Notes under the pieces: model-generated | Seen by the model: the letters and a program-made list of their open reading frames with translations, nothing else | The model's database searches: none | What the model was told of the DNA's origin: nothing | NCBI RefSeq assembly: GCF_020400655.1 | Contig: NZ_JAINRC010000001.1 | Coordinates: 868,001-932,000 of the forward strand | Reading direction: 5' to 3' | Source of the DNA: Streptomyces spinosus | GTDB lineage: Bacteria; Actinomycetota; Actinomycetes; Streptomycetales; Streptomycetaceae | Length of the DNA stretch: 64,000 nucleotides | Program-made: the position numbers and the translations under genes | Part shown: positions 25,873-34,366 of the stretch, piece after piece | Position numbering within the stretch: position 1 is the first letter of the stretch | Layout of the letters: every line of letters starts with the position of its first letter

Positions 25873-26709
25873 TCAGCGGGCGGCGTCGGCGCCGTTCTCG
25901 CCGCCGCGGGGCGTGATCCGGTAGTCGAACCCGAGCGTTCCGGGATCGAGGGCGGTCGCACCGCCGTCCACGGTGAGCACCGCGCCGTTGACGTACGACG
26001 CCGCCGGGGACAGCAGCCAGCCGATCGCCTCCGCCACCTCGCGCGGCTCACCCGGGCGCCCCTGCGGCAGCAGCCTCGTGGCTTCCGCGTAGGCCGCCTC
26101 CGTCCCGTCGCCCGGCAGCTCCGCCTCCGCGGCGAAGCGCGCCATGCGCCGGTCGGCCATCTCGGTGCGCACCCAGCCGGGACACACGATGTTGGCCCGC
26201 ACCCCCTGGCGGCCGTAGTCGACGGCGACGGAACGGCACAACTGGAGCAGGGCGGCCTTGGAGGTGGCGTACGGCGCGTTGCTCGTGCCGTTGCGCAGCG
26301 CGGACACCGACGCGACGGCGACCACCGCTCCCCGGGACGCCAGCAGGTGCGGGACCGCGGCGCGCAGCAGCAGGAGCGGTCCGGTCACGTTGGTGCGCAT
26401 CACCTCGTCCCAGTCCCGCAGCGACATGTCGCCCACGGCGCCGCCGCGCCCGATGCCCGCGTTCAGCACCAGCCCGTCGAGCCGTCCGTACGCGGCCAGG
26501 GCGGCCTGGACGAGTCCCTCGACGGCGTCGGGATCCCCGACGTCGGACGGGTGCGCCAGCGCCCCCGTCTCCCGCGCGAGCCGCTCGAGGGGTTCGGCCC
26601 GGCGGCCGGAGACGACGACCTGGTGACCCGCCTCGGCCAGCAGCCGGGCCGTCGCCCGGCCGATGCCCGAGCCACCGCCGGTCACGATGACAACGCGCTT
26701 GTCCTCCAC
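25873..26709 (-). CDS. Short-chain dehydrogenase/reductase
   Basis: 278 residues with the classical SDR signature: cofactor site TGGGSGIGRA near residue 10, NAG at LVLNAGIG, the catalytic Ser in AVASVSALRN, YxxxK in APYATSKAALL, and PGWVRTEM. The C-terminal VNGAVLTVDGG is typical of the FabG-like subgroup. Arg41-Arg42 after beta-strand 2 (VVSGRRAEP) suggest NADPH. The substrate is unknown. The GTG at 26709 has no strong ribosome site. The gene converges with the repeat-rich stretch and is divergent from the chitinase-like gene. Confidence 0.88.
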   Translation of the reverse strand: MEDKRVVIVTGGGSGIGRATARLLAEAGHQVVVSGRRAEPLERLARETGALAHPSDVGDPDAVEGLVQAALAAYGRLDGLVLNAGIGRGGAVGDMSLRDWDEVMRTNVTGPLLLLRAAVPHLLASRGAVVAVASVSALRNGTSNAPYATSKAALLQLCRSVAVDYGRQGVRANIVCPGWVRTEMADRRMARFAAEAELPGDGTEAAYAEATRLLPQGRPGEPREVAEAIGWLLSPAASYVNGAVLTVDGGATALDPGTLGFDYRITPRGGENGADAAR

Positions 26710-26879
26710 CGCAGTTCAGGCCCCTTCACCGAGATCGCCGAGCATCACCGAGATCGTCAAGCGCGACCGAGCTTATGACCCGTCCCAGCGACCGGGGCGA
26801 CTTCCGGCCAGCGTCCGGTCCGCCGCCGGCGCCCGCGTGCGACACGACAACCGCCTTCCCTCACTTCTTACTTCATACC

Positions 26880-26908
26880 TTGACGGAAGTGGTCTGTACC
26901 TCTAGTTT
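26880..26908 (+). promoter_or_regulatory. Promoter with DasR-type operator (dre) for the GH18 gene
   Basis: -35 TTGACG (26880-26885), 17-bp spacer, -10 TAGTTT (26903-26908). The spacer contains agtggtctgtacctct (26888-26903), matching 12 of 16 positions of the DasR site ACTGGTCTAGACCACT that represses chitin and N-acetylglucosamine genes in Streptomyces. Its position between -35 and -10 would block RNA polymerase. Regulation by DasR is inferred. Confidence 0.7.
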
Positions 26909-26951
26909 CGCCGGGCGACCACCCCACACCTCACGAAAGGGCGCCCCCACC

Positions 26952-28325
26952 ATGCCCAGAGCCAGGTCCTTCCCCCCGTCCGCTTCCGCCGCGCTGGCGG
27001 TCGCCGCCCTCACCCTGTCCACCGGGCTGCTGGCCGCCTCCCCCGCGCAGGCCGCCACCGGCACGATCACCGGCCTGGCCGGCAAGTGCCTCGACGTCGC
27101 CGGGGCAAGCTCCGCCGACGGCACCGCCGTACAGATCTACGACTGCAACGGCACCAGCGCCCAGCAGTGGACGGTCGGCAGCGACGGCACCATCCGCGCC
27201 CTCGGCAAGTGCCTCGACGTCACCGGCAACTCCACCGCCGACGGAGCCAAGGTGCAGCTGTGGACCTGTACCGGCGCCGCCAACCAGAAGTGGACCGTCA
27301 CCGCCGCCCACGACATCGTCAACCCACAGGCCGACAAGTGCCTGGACGTGACCGACAACAACTCCGCCAACGGCTCCCGGACACAGATCTGGAGCTGCAC
27401 CGGCGCCGCCAACCAGAAGTGGAACGCGCCCGCGGCCGGCGGCGGCACCCCCTCGGCGCCGATGGCGGTGGCCCCGTACCTGTACAACGGCTGGGGCAGC
27501 CCGCCCAGCCCGACCACCATCACCCAGGCCACGGGCGTCAAGTGGTTCACGCTCGCCTTCGTGCTGAGCAACGGCTACTGCAACCCCCAGTGGGACGGCA
27601 GCCGGCCCCTGACCGGCGGAGTGGACCAGCAGACGGTCAACACCGTGCGGGCGAACGGCGGTGACGTCATCCCGTCCTTCGGCGGCTACAGCGGCAACAA
27701 GCTGGAGAGTTCCTGCTCCAGCGCCGGCGAACTCGCCGGCGCCTACCAGAAGGTCATCAACACCTACGGCCTGAAGGCGATCGACATCGACCTGGAGGCC
27801 GACGCCTACAGCAACGGCACCGTCCAGCAGCGCACGGTCGACGCGCTGAAGACCGTGAAGGCCAACAACCCCGGCCTGAAGGTGTACATCACCATCGGAA
27901 CCGGGCAGAGCGGCCCCGACACCAGCCTCATCAACCGGGCCGCCGCCTCCGGGCTGACCGTCGACGCCTGGGCCATCATGCCGTTCGACTTCGGCGGCGC
28001 GGGCCAGAACATGGGCAACCTGACCGTGCAGGCGGCCGAGGGCCTGAAGAACGCCCTGAAGAACGCCTACCACTACAGCGACGACCAGGCCTACCGGGAC
28101 ATGGGCATCTCGTCCATGAACGGCGTCACCGACCAGAACGAGACCGTCACGGTGGCCGACTTCCGCACCATCCTCGGCTACGCCCAGCAGCACCACCTGG
28201 CCCGGCTGACCTTCTGGTCCGCCAACCGGGACCGTCCCTGCACCGGCGGCCCCGCCGACAGCTGCTCCGGCGTCGGCCAGAACGCCTGGGACTACACGCG
28301 GGTCTTCGCCGGCTACACCGGCTGA
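26952..28325 (+). CDS. Secreted GH18 chitinase-like enzyme with ricin-B (CBM13) domain
   Basis: Predicted to be secreted: the signal peptide is cut after AQA near residue 35. Residues ~36-155 form a beta-trefoil lectin domain with three QxW motifs (AQQWTV, NQKWTV, NQKWNA), binding carbohydrate. After a short Gly/Pro linker the GH18 barrel starts at APYLYNGWG. The catalytic motif reads KAIDIDLEADAY: DxDxE is kept with the acid Glu, but the first Asp-Gly of DGxDxDxE is replaced by Lys-Ala. 457 residues. The ATG at 26952 lies 44 bp after the -10. Likely chitin or chitooligosaccharide breakdown, though the altered motif may mean a different specificity. Confidence 0.87.
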   Translation: MPRARSFPPSASAALAVAALTLSTGLLAASPAQAATGTITGLAGKCLDVAGASSADGTAVQIYDCNGTSAQQWTVGSDGTIRALGKCLDVTGNSTADGAKVQLWTCTGAANQKWTVTAAHDIVNPQADKCLDVTDNNSANGSRTQIWSCTGAANQKWNAPAAGGGTPSAPMAVAPYLYNGWGSPPSPTTITQATGVKWFTLAFVLSNGYCNPQWDGSRPLTGGVDQQTVNTVRANGGDVIPSFGGYSGNKLESSCSSAGELAGAYQKVINTYGLKAIDIDLEADAYSNGTVQQRTVDALKTVKANNPGLKVYITIGTGQSGPDTSLINRAAASGLTVDAWAIMPFDFGGAGQNMGNLTVQAAEGLKNALKNAYHYSDDQAYRDMGISSMNGVTDQNETVTVADFRTILGYAQQHHLARLTFWSANRDRPCTGGPADSCSGVGQNAWDYTRVFAGYTG

Positions 28326-28406
28326 CCGCCCCGGCCCCGCGACCGGCCGCGGGCCCGGCCGGGGCCGGCCGCCCGGGGCTCGAGCGGTCACCTCACCGGT
28401 GGCCCC

Positions 28407-28440
28407 ACGGGAGGCGCTCGACGCGTTCGACGCCTCCCGT
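28407..28440 (+). terminator. Hairpin terminator after the GH18 gene
   Basis: acgggaggcg (28407-28416) pairs with cgcctcccgt (28431-28440); the inner loop can pair further (tcga/tcga). About 80 bp beyond the stop codon. Confidence 0.65.
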
Positions 28441-28556
28441 CTCCACCTGTCCGGCGCCTTCCACTCAAGCGGATCCCGACCCCGTCGCCGTCATCGCCGC
28501 GCACGGACCGGGAAACCCGGTGGAGGAGTCCCCCGCGCTGCGCCTAGGGTCGCGGC

Positions 28557-28916
28557 ATGACCACACGGACCTTCCGCATCACCGTCCGCGGCGCCTTCGA
28601 CGCCCTCACCGACGACCAGCGCGCCGCCCTGCTCGCAGACGCCGCCGAACACGACGTCCTGCGCGCCGCCTTCACCCCCGAGGGCTCCCTCACCTACGAC
28701 ATCGCCGCCCGGCCCGCCTTCACCTTCCGCTTCTCCGCGACGGGGGAGAAGGAGGAGGACATCCTCGAGGCGACGGAACGGGCCGAGGAGGCGGCGAAGT
28801 CCTGGCTGACGGCGCGCGGCTACGGCTTCAAGCACCTGCGGTCGACCACTGAGGACCTCTCGCAGGCGCCCCTGGGCAAGCGGCAGCGCCGCGCCGCCCG
28901 TACGAACGGTCTCTGA
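28557..28916 (+). CDS. DUF6204-family small protein
   Basis: 119 residues, beginning MTTRTFRITVRGAFDALTDDQR, with alternating strands and helices (FTFRFSATGEKEEDILEATE) and a basic C-terminus. This matches a conserved Streptomyces family of unknown function. TAGGGT (28545-28550) ends six bases before the ATG, so the mRNA should be leaderless. Followed 59 bp later by a co-directional MarR gene. Confidence 0.75.
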   Translation: MTTRTFRITVRGAFDALTDDQRAALLADAAEHDVLRAAFTPEGSLTYDIAARPAFTFRFSATGEKEEDILEATERAEEAAKSWLTARGYGFKHLRSTTEDLSQAPLGKRQRRAARTNGL

Positions 28917-28930
28917 CGTTCGCCATAAAC

Positions 28931-28942
28931 TTGAGTACTCAA
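28931..28942. promoter_or_regulatory. Perfect palindrome upstream of the MarR gene, likely autoregulatory operator
   Basis: TTGAGTACTCAA is a 12-bp perfect palindrome 33 bp before the GTG of the MarR-family regulator. Sites of this type (TTGAnnnnTCAA) are common MarR operators. It may also contribute a TTGAGT -35-like element. Confidence 0.6.
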
Positions 28943-28975
28943 AGACAAGGCAAGGAACGCGAGAGGGAGTGGGCC

Positions 28976-29419
28976 GTGAGTGAGGGCCTGGACGTGGCGC
29001 TGCGCCTGGTACGGGCCCAGTCGGCGCTCGTACGACGCTTCGACGCGCGGCTCGGCGGCCTGCACGGCGTCAGTCTGGCCGACTTCACCCTGCTGCTGCG
29101 GCTGGACCAGGCGCCCGGCGGCCGGATGCGCCGGGTGGACCTCGCCGAGTCCCTGGGCCTGACCGCCTCGGGCGTCACGCGTGGGCTCGCTCCGCTGGAG
29201 CGGATCGGCCTGGTCACCCGGGAGACGGACGCCCGGGACGCGCGTGTGGCCTACGCGGCGCTGACCGGGACGGGCCGGCGGCGGCTGGCGGAGATGCGGA
29301 CCACGGCGGAGGAGACCGCCGCCGAGGTCTTCGCCGGCCCGGCGTGGCCCGCGGCGGACATCGCCCGCCTCGCGGACCTGCTGACCCGCCTCGGCGGCAC
29401 CGGCCTGAGGGGGCGCTGA
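28976..29419 (+). CDS. MarR-family transcriptional regulator
   Basis: 147 residues. The GTG at 28976 follows gagggag; an in-frame TTG at 28931 coincides with the palindromic operator and is rejected. The winged helix includes RRVDLAESLGLTASGVTRGL (recognition helix) and the wing RETDARDARVAYAALTGTG. Probably controls itself through the palindrome at 28931-28942, and perhaps the DUF6204 gene just upstream. The ligand is unknown. Confidence 0.88.
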   Translation: MSEGLDVALRLVRAQSALVRRFDARLGGLHGVSLADFTLLLRLDQAPGGRMRRVDLAESLGLTASGVTRGLAPLERIGLVTRETDARDARVAYAALTGTGRRRLAEMRTTAEETAAEVFAGPAWPAADIARLADLLTRLGGTGLRGR

Positions 29420-29439
29420 GTCAACGCCCCCTCAGGCCG
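29401..29439. terminator. Bidirectional terminator between marR and the MazG-like gene
   Basis: A 15-bp perfect stem cggcctgagggggcg / cgccccctcaggccg with a 9-nt loop. It overlaps the stop codons of both convergent genes. Confidence 0.85.
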
Positions 29440-29863
29440 CGCCGCCCGGTGTCCAGCCCTGGCGGCGCAGCACGGCCGACACGTCCGGCGCCCGGTAGTG
29501 CTCCCCCTTGAGCACCTTGCCGTCGGCCCGGCGGGCGACCGTCCCGTCCGGGCCTCTCTTGCTCATGTTGGCGCGGTGGATCTCGGCGATCACCTCGTCG
29601 AGGTCGATGCCGTGCACCAGGGCCGTGCCGTAGGCCACGTACACCACGTCGGCCAGCTCGTGCGCGAGCCGGTCCAGCGGCCCCTCCACCGCGACCTCGG
29701 CGACCTCCGCGGCCTCCTCGGCGAGCAGTTCACCGCGGTGGGCGGCCAGCTCGGGATCCACCTCCGTCGGCGTGCTGCGGGCGTCGAGACCGAAGGCGTC
29801 GTGGAACTCACGGACGAGGCGGGCCGGTGACGTGTTCGTGCGGCCGGCGGGCGAAGTGGTCAT
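29432..29863 (-). CDS. MazG/HisE-like nucleotide pyrophosphohydrolase
   Basis: 143 residues. All-alpha NTP-PPase signature: LLAEEAAEVAEVAVEG (EExxE-type) and ELADVVYVAYG (ExxD) place the Mg-binding acidic residues. Likely hydrolyses a nucleoside triphosphate or related pyrophosphate, possibly for nucleotide-pool cleaning. The start is MTTSPAGRTN at 29863, where TACAGT ends six bases upstream (leaderless mRNA). The 20-residue upstream extension is rejected. Confidence 0.82.
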   Translation of the reverse strand: MTTSPAGRTNTSPARLVREFHDAFGLDARSTPTEVDPELAAHRGELLAEEAAEVAEVAVEGPLDRLAHELADVVYVAYGTALVHGIDLDEVIAEIHRANMSKRGPDGTVARRADGKVLKGEHYRAPDVSAVLRRQGWTPGGAA

Positions 29864-29991
29864 ACGGCGACTGTAACGGCGGCCACTGACAACGCCCTTC
29901 GGCCCGTGCGGACCCGGCGGCATCCGCTCCGTGGGTCCCGGGCGTCCCCCGGCCCTGGTCAGTGGCGCGCGTCACCTGGCAGGATCGCCGC

Positions 29992-30990
29992 ATGTCCAAG
30001 GTGTTCCCCCGGCTCGGCAGGCGCCGAGCGTTGCAGGGCGCGGCCGTCGGTGCCGTCGCCCTCGCGCTGCTGCTGTGGTGGCTGCTGCCCTTGGGCGAGA
30101 AGCCGCCGAGCGGGACGATCGTGTTCAGCACCGGCACCTCCCGCGGGGTCTACCAGGAGTACGGCGAGCGGCTGCGCACCGAGCTGGGCAGGGACATGCC
30201 GGGCCTGAAGGTGAAGCTGCTCACCAGCGCCGGCTCCCAGGAGAACGTCCAGCGGGTGGCGACAGGCAAGGCCGACTTCACCATCGCGGCGGCCGACGCG
30301 GTGGCGGCGTACGAGCTGGAGCACGGCAGCGGCGCCGGCCGGCTGCGCGGGGTGGCCCGGCTCTACGACGACTACGTGCACCTCATCGTGCCCCGCGACT
30401 CGGACGTCCGGAGCATCGCCGACCTGCGGCACAAGCGGGTGGCGACCGGACTGCCCGATTCCGGTGTGCGGCTGATAGCCGAGCGGGTGCTGCGGGCCGC
30501 CGGTATCGACCCGCGCAAGGACATCACGCCGGTCGCGGACGGCATCGACACCGGGCCCGCGCGGCTGCGGGACGGGAAGATCGACGCCTTCTTCTGGTCC
30601 GGCGGCCTGCCCACGAAGGGGCTGCTCGCGCTGGCACGGCAGGGCGGGTTCCGGTTCCTGCCGATCGGCGACGGCCTCGTCACCCGGCTGCACGGCCAGG
30701 GCGAGGGCGCGCGGTACTACCGGACCACCAACATCCCCGAGTCGGCGTACCCCAACGTGCAGCAGGGAGTGCAGGTTCCGACGATCGCCGTGTCCAACCT
30801 GCTGATGACCCGCACGGACGTGGACCCCCGGCTGACCGAGTGGGTGACCCGTACGGTGATCAAGAGCCGGGACGGCATCGGCGCCCATGTCCACTCCGCC
30901 CAGCTCGTCGATCTGCGCACCGCCATCTACACCGACCCGCTGCCCTTGCAGGAGGGCGCCCGGCGGTACTACCGGTCGGTCAAGCCGTAA
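29992..30990 (+). CDS. TAXI-family TRAP-type solute-binding protein
   Basis: 332 residues. An N-terminal anchor follows RRRALQGAAVGAVALALLLW. The core IVFSTGTSRGVYQEYG, ADFTIAAADAVAAYELEHG and YDDYVHLIVPRDS are typical of TAXI (TRAP-associated extracytoplasmic immunogenic) receptors, many of which bind glutamate or related acids. No TRAP membrane subunits are adjacent. It converges with the GluK sensor-kinase gene, so a sensory link is possible but inferred. CAGGAT (29980-29985) ends six bases before the ATG, so the mRNA is probably leaderless. Confidence 0.85.
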   Translation: MSKVFPRLGRRRALQGAAVGAVALALLLWWLLPLGEKPPSGTIVFSTGTSRGVYQEYGERLRTELGRDMPGLKVKLLTSAGSQENVQRVATGKADFTIAAADAVAAYELEHGSGAGRLRGVARLYDDYVHLIVPRDSDVRSIADLRHKRVATGLPDSGVRLIAERVLRAAGIDPRKDITPVADGIDTGPARLRDGKIDAFFWSGGLPTKGLLALARQGGFRFLPIGDGLVTRLHGQGEGARYYRTTNIPESAYPNVQQGVQVPTIAVSNLLMTRTDVDPRLTEWVTRTVIKSRDGIGAHVHSAQLVDLRTAIYTDPLPLQEGARRYYRSVKP

Positions 30991-31054
30991 GGGCCTCCCG
31001 GTGCGGCACTGATGGGAGAGCCGGCCTCGGAATCCCTGCACCCGCCGGCGGAGC

Positions 31055-32485
31055 CTAGGAGGCCGTGTCCGCCGCGTCCGTCCCGGTGTCCGCCTGCCGG
31101 GGCACCCGGACCGTCACCCGTAGCCCCCGCGGCTCGTGGTGGGCGTAGTCGATCGAACCGCCGCCCGCCGCGAGCAGCGCGCGGGTGATGGACAGTCCGA
31201 GGCCCGAGCCCTTCACGTTCTGGTGCCGGCCGCTGCGCCAGAAACGGTCGCCCACGCGCGCGAGTTCCTCGTCGGTGAGCCCGGGTCCGGTGTCCGTGAC
31301 GACGACGGTGCTGGTGTCGCCGTCGGCGGCGACGGTGACCGAGACCGTGCCCTCCTCGGGGGTGAACTTCACCGCGTTGTCGATCACCGCGTCCAGGGCG
31401 CTGGACAGGGCGATCGGGTCGGCCCAGCCGGTGGTGGGCGGGCAGTCGCCGGTCAGCCGGACGCCCTTGGTCCGGGCGGCCGGTGCCCAGGCGGCCACCC
31501 GTTCCTCGGCCAGGGCGCCGATGTCGGTCAGCACGAGGTCGGCCTCGGCGTGCTCGGCCAGCGCCAGGTCGAGCAGGTCGTCCAGGACCTGCGCGAGGCG
31601 CTTGCCCTCGGTGCGGACCGAGGCGATCTCCTCGTTGCCCTCGGGCAGTTCGAGGGCGAGCAGTTCGATGCGCAGCAGCAGCGCCGCGAGCGGGTTGCGC
31701 AACTGGTGCGAGGCGTCGGCGACGAAGGCGCGCTGCTGCTCCAGCACGGCCTCGACGTTGTCCGCCATCTCGTTGAACGAGCGGGCCAGACGTCTGAGTT
31801 CCGGCGGCCCGCCGGCGACCGCGACCCGGGACTTCAGGCGCCCGGTGGCGATGTCGTGAGTGGTGGCGTCCAGGACCCGGACCGGCCTGAGCACCCAGCC
31901 GGTCAGCCTGAGCGCGGCGCCGACGGCGAGCAGCATGGCCGCGATCTCACCGGCCCCGATGAACAGCCAGCCGCGCAGGATCCGCGAACGCAGTTGTCCG
32001 GTCGGCGAGTCGGTGACCACGACCGCGACGACGTCCCCGTCCCGTATCACCGGTGAGGCGACGACGAGCCTGCCGCGCTGCCAGGGCCACACCTGCCGCG
32101 GGTCGTGGCTGCGCCGGCTGAGCAGCGCCTCGTCGAACGCCCTGCGGACCTCACCCGTCCGCGGTACGAACCAGTCGCCGGGCGCGTTGGCCATGGCGGA
32201 GCCGTTGCGGTAGAAGACACCGGCGCGGATGCCGTAGACCCCGTAGTAGCTCTCCAGTTCACTGCGCAGGGTCTCCCCGCGCTCGTCCGTGGCGGTGCGG
32301 TGGGGTCCGCTGGGCCCGTCGGTGACGAACTGGGCGAGCGCCGCGAAGCGTGCCGTGTCGTCTATCCGGTCGACGACGACCCGCTGCTGCTGTGCGGCGG
32401 CCACACTGCCGGCGAGCGGGATGCCGAGCGCGAGCAGGACGGCCGCCAGCAGGACGATGAGCAGCGGGAGGAGGCGTGTGCGCAC
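31055..32485 (-). CDS. gluK: Sensor histidine kinase GluK
   Basis: Membrane sensor kinase predicted to detect extracellular glutamate and phosphorylate GluR. 476 residues: TM1 at about residues 4-26, an extracytoplasmic domain at 30-165, TM2 at about 172-194, a HAMP linker, then HisKA with His260 in FVADASHQLRNPLAAL. The ATPase domain has NAVKFTPEEG (N box), DTGPGLTDEEL (G1) and GSGLGLSI (G2). GTG start 9 bp after the gluR stop: a two-gene operon. The name rests on position beside gluABCD, matching the GluR-GluK system I know from S. coelicolor. Confidence 0.88.
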   Translation of the reverse strand: MRTRLLPLLIVLLAAVLLALGIPLAGSVAAAQQQRVVVDRIDDTARFAALAQFVTDGPSGPHRTATDERGETLRSELESYYGVYGIRAGVFYRNGSAMANAPGDWFVPRTGEVRRAFDEALLSRRSHDPRQVWPWQRGRLVVASPVIRDGDVVAVVVTDSPTGQLRSRILRGWLFIGAGEIAAMLLAVGAALRLTGWVLRPVRVLDATTHDIATGRLKSRVAVAGGPPELRRLARSFNEMADNVEAVLEQQRAFVADASHQLRNPLAALLLRIELLALELPEGNEEIASVRTEGKRLAQVLDDLLDLALAEHAEADLVLTDIGALAEERVAAWAPAARTKGVRLTGDCPPTTGWADPIALSSALDAVIDNAVKFTPEEGTVSVTVAADGDTSTVVVTDTGPGLTDEELARVGDRFWRSGRHQNVKGSGLGLSITRALLAAGGGSIDYAHHEPRGLRVTVRVPRQADTGTDAADTAS

Positions 32486-32494
32486 CCGTCCCCG

Positions 32495-33181
32495 CTAGGC
32501 GGCCGGGGCGACGAGCCGGTAGCCGACGCCGCGTACGGTCTCGATCAGCGCGGGCATCCGCAGCTTGGAGCGCAGGGAGGCGACGTGCACCTCCAGGGTG
32601 CGGCCGGTCCCCTCCCAGCTGGTGCGCCAGACCTCGCTGATGATCTGTTCGCGCCGGAAGACCACGCCGGGCCGCTGGGCGAGCAGGGCGAGCAGGTCGA
32701 ACTCCTTGCGCGTCAGCTGGACGGCCGAACCGTCCACGCTGACCTGGCGGGTGGGCAGTTCGATCCGGACCGGGCCGAGGAGCAGGGCGCTGTCGCCACC
32801 GGTCGACGGGTCCTCGTGGGCGGTGCGCCGGCTGACGGCGTGGATGCGGGCGAGCAGTTCCCCGGTGTCGTACGGCTTCACGACGTAGTCGTCGGCGCCC
32901 AGGTTGAGCCCGTGGATGCGGGAGCGGACGTCGGAGCGCGCGGTGACCATGATCACCGGGGTGCTGGTGCGCTTGCGGATCTTGCCGCAGACCTCGTAGC
33001 CGTCCTGGTCGGGCAGGCCCAGGTCGAGCAGGACGACACCGAATCCGTTGCCCTCGGGGACGAGAGCCTGGAGGGCTTCCTCGCCGCTGCGCGCGTGGGT
33101 GACCTGGAATCCGTGCTTCGCGAGAACGGCGGACAGCGCCGCGGCGACGTGGTTGTCGTCCTCGACGAGGAGCAGTCTCAT
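32495..33181 (-). CDS. gluR: OmpR-family response regulator GluR
   Basis: 228 residues from the ATG of MRLLLVEDDNHVAAALSAVL; the 38-residue upstream open extension is rejected. The receiver domain has the acidic pair ED8-D9, the phosphorylation site Asp53 (VLLDLGLPDQDGYE) and Lys in VVKPYDT. The C-terminal winged helix includes LTRKEFDLLALLAQRPG and TLEVHVASLRSKL. Divergent from gluA. In S. coelicolor the homologous regulator activates gluABCD; the 296-bp divergent region holds an inverted repeat at 33368-33383. Confidence 0.9.
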   Translation of the reverse strand: MRLLLVEDDNHVAAALSAVLAKHGFQVTHARSGEEALQALVPEGNGFGVVLLDLGLPDQDGYEVCGKIRKRTSTPVIMVTARSDVRSRIHGLNLGADDYVVKPYDTGELLARIHAVSRRTAHEDPSTGGDSALLLGPVRIELPTRQVSVDGSAVQLTRKEFDLLALLAQRPGVVFRREQIISEVWRTSWEGTGRTLEVHVASLRSKLRMPALIETVRGVGYRLVAPAA

Positions 33182-33367
33182 CCCGGCCCCCTCCGGTTCA
33201 GCGGTCGTACGGTCTCGGTTCGCGTCGCGCGTGTAGATCACGCGCCCCCGCCCGTGCACCATGGCAGTGACGCTGATGGACAAGGACGGCGTCAAGAGGC
33301 TTCCGGTTGCCCGTCGCTTCCGTTATCCGGCCGATACGCGCACCGGCGACCAGTGCTACGACATGTG

Positions 33368-33383
33368 TCCGATTGCTATCGGA
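33368..33383. promoter_or_regulatory. Inverted repeat in the gluR-gluA divergent region
   Basis: TCCGAT-tgct-ATCGGA, a perfect 6-bp dyad. It lies ~75 bp upstream of the likely transcription start of gluA, a normal activator position. A candidate GluR site, inferred from position only. Confidence 0.45.
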
Positions 33384-33413
33384 TCGTGATGCTCAAGTCT
33401 CCCTCAGATGTGA

Positions 33414-33442
33414 TGACGCAGGTCACAGCCCCTCACTACTGT
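33414..33442 (+). promoter_or_regulatory. Candidate gluA promoter
   Basis: -35-like TGACGC (33414-33419), 17-bp spacer, -10 TACTGT (33437-33442), 35 bp before the gluA ATG. The -35 is weak, as expected for an activator-dependent promoter. Confidence 0.4.
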
Positions 33443-33477
33443 CCTCGGAAACCCGAGGAGGACGGAGCCTGAGAGCG

Positions 33478-34254
33478 ATGACCAATGTATCGGTGGCCAA
33501 GGAAGATGTGGTCACGTCCGACGAACTGGTCGTCCTGAGGAGCGTCAACAAGCACTTCGGCGCGTTGCACGTGCTCCAGGACATTGATCTGACGATCGAC
33601 CGCGGTGAGGTCGTCGTGGTCATCGGGCCCTCCGGGTCCGGGAAGTCGACCCTGTGCCGCACCATCAACCGCCTGGAGACGATCGACTCGGGCACGATCA
33701 CGATCGACGGCAAGCCCCTGCCGCACGAGGGCCGCGAGCTGGCGCGGCTGCGGGCGGACGTGGGCATGGTGTTCCAGTCGTTCAACCTCTTCGCGCACAA
33801 GACCGTGCTCGAGAACGTGATGCTGGGTCAGGTCAAGGTCCGCAAGGCCGACAAGAAGCAGGCCGAGGAGAAGGCCCGGGCGCTGCTGGACCGGGTCGGC
33901 GTGGGCACGCAGGCCGACAAGTACCCCGCCCAGCTCTCCGGCGGCCAGCAGCAGCGGGTCGCGATCGCGCGGGCGCTGGCCATGGACCCGAAGGTCATGC
34001 TGTTCGACGAGCCGACGTCCGCCCTCGACCCCGAGATGATCAACGAGGTCCTGGAGGTCATGCAGCAGCTCGCGCGCGAGGGCATGACCATGATCGTAGT
34101 CACCCACGAGATGGGCTTCGCGCGGTCGGCCGCGAACCGGGTGGTCTTCATGGCGGACGGCCGGATCGTCGAACAGGCCACGCCCGACCAGTTCTTCAGC
34201 AACCCGCGCAGCGACCGGGCCAAGGACTTCCTGTCCAAGATCCTGCACCACTGA
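33478..34254 (+). CDS. gluA: Glutamate ABC transporter ATP-binding protein
   Basis: 258 residues. Walker [11 protein letters not shown]-loop [14 protein letters not shown] signature [15 protein letters not shown], Walker [16 protein letters not shown]-loop THEMGF: a complete polar amino acid ABC ATPase (GlnQ/GltL group). The ATG at 33478 is preferred over upstream in-frame starts because homology begins there. First gene of gluABCD, energising glutamate import. Confidence 0.95.
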   Translation: MTNVSVAKEDVVTSDELVVLRSVNKHFGALHVLQDIDLTIDRGEVVVVIGPSGSGKSTLCRTINRLETIDSGTITIDGKPLPHEGRELARLRADVGMVFQSFNLFAHKTVLENVMLGQVKVRKADKKQAEEKARALLDRVGVGTQADKYPAQLSGGQQQRVAIARALAMDPKVMLFDEPTSALDPEMINEVLEVMQQLAREGMTMIVVTHEMGFARSAANRVVFMADGRIVEQATPDQFFSNPRSDRAKDFLSKILHH

Positions 34255-34366
34255 CGGCACCACCGGGCCGCCCGCACCGGCCGGCCGCACCCGCCCCACG
34301 GCCACCCGGGTCCGCGTCACCCCTGCCTCAGGGACTCGTTCCTCACCACTCAGAAGGATGTTCACC

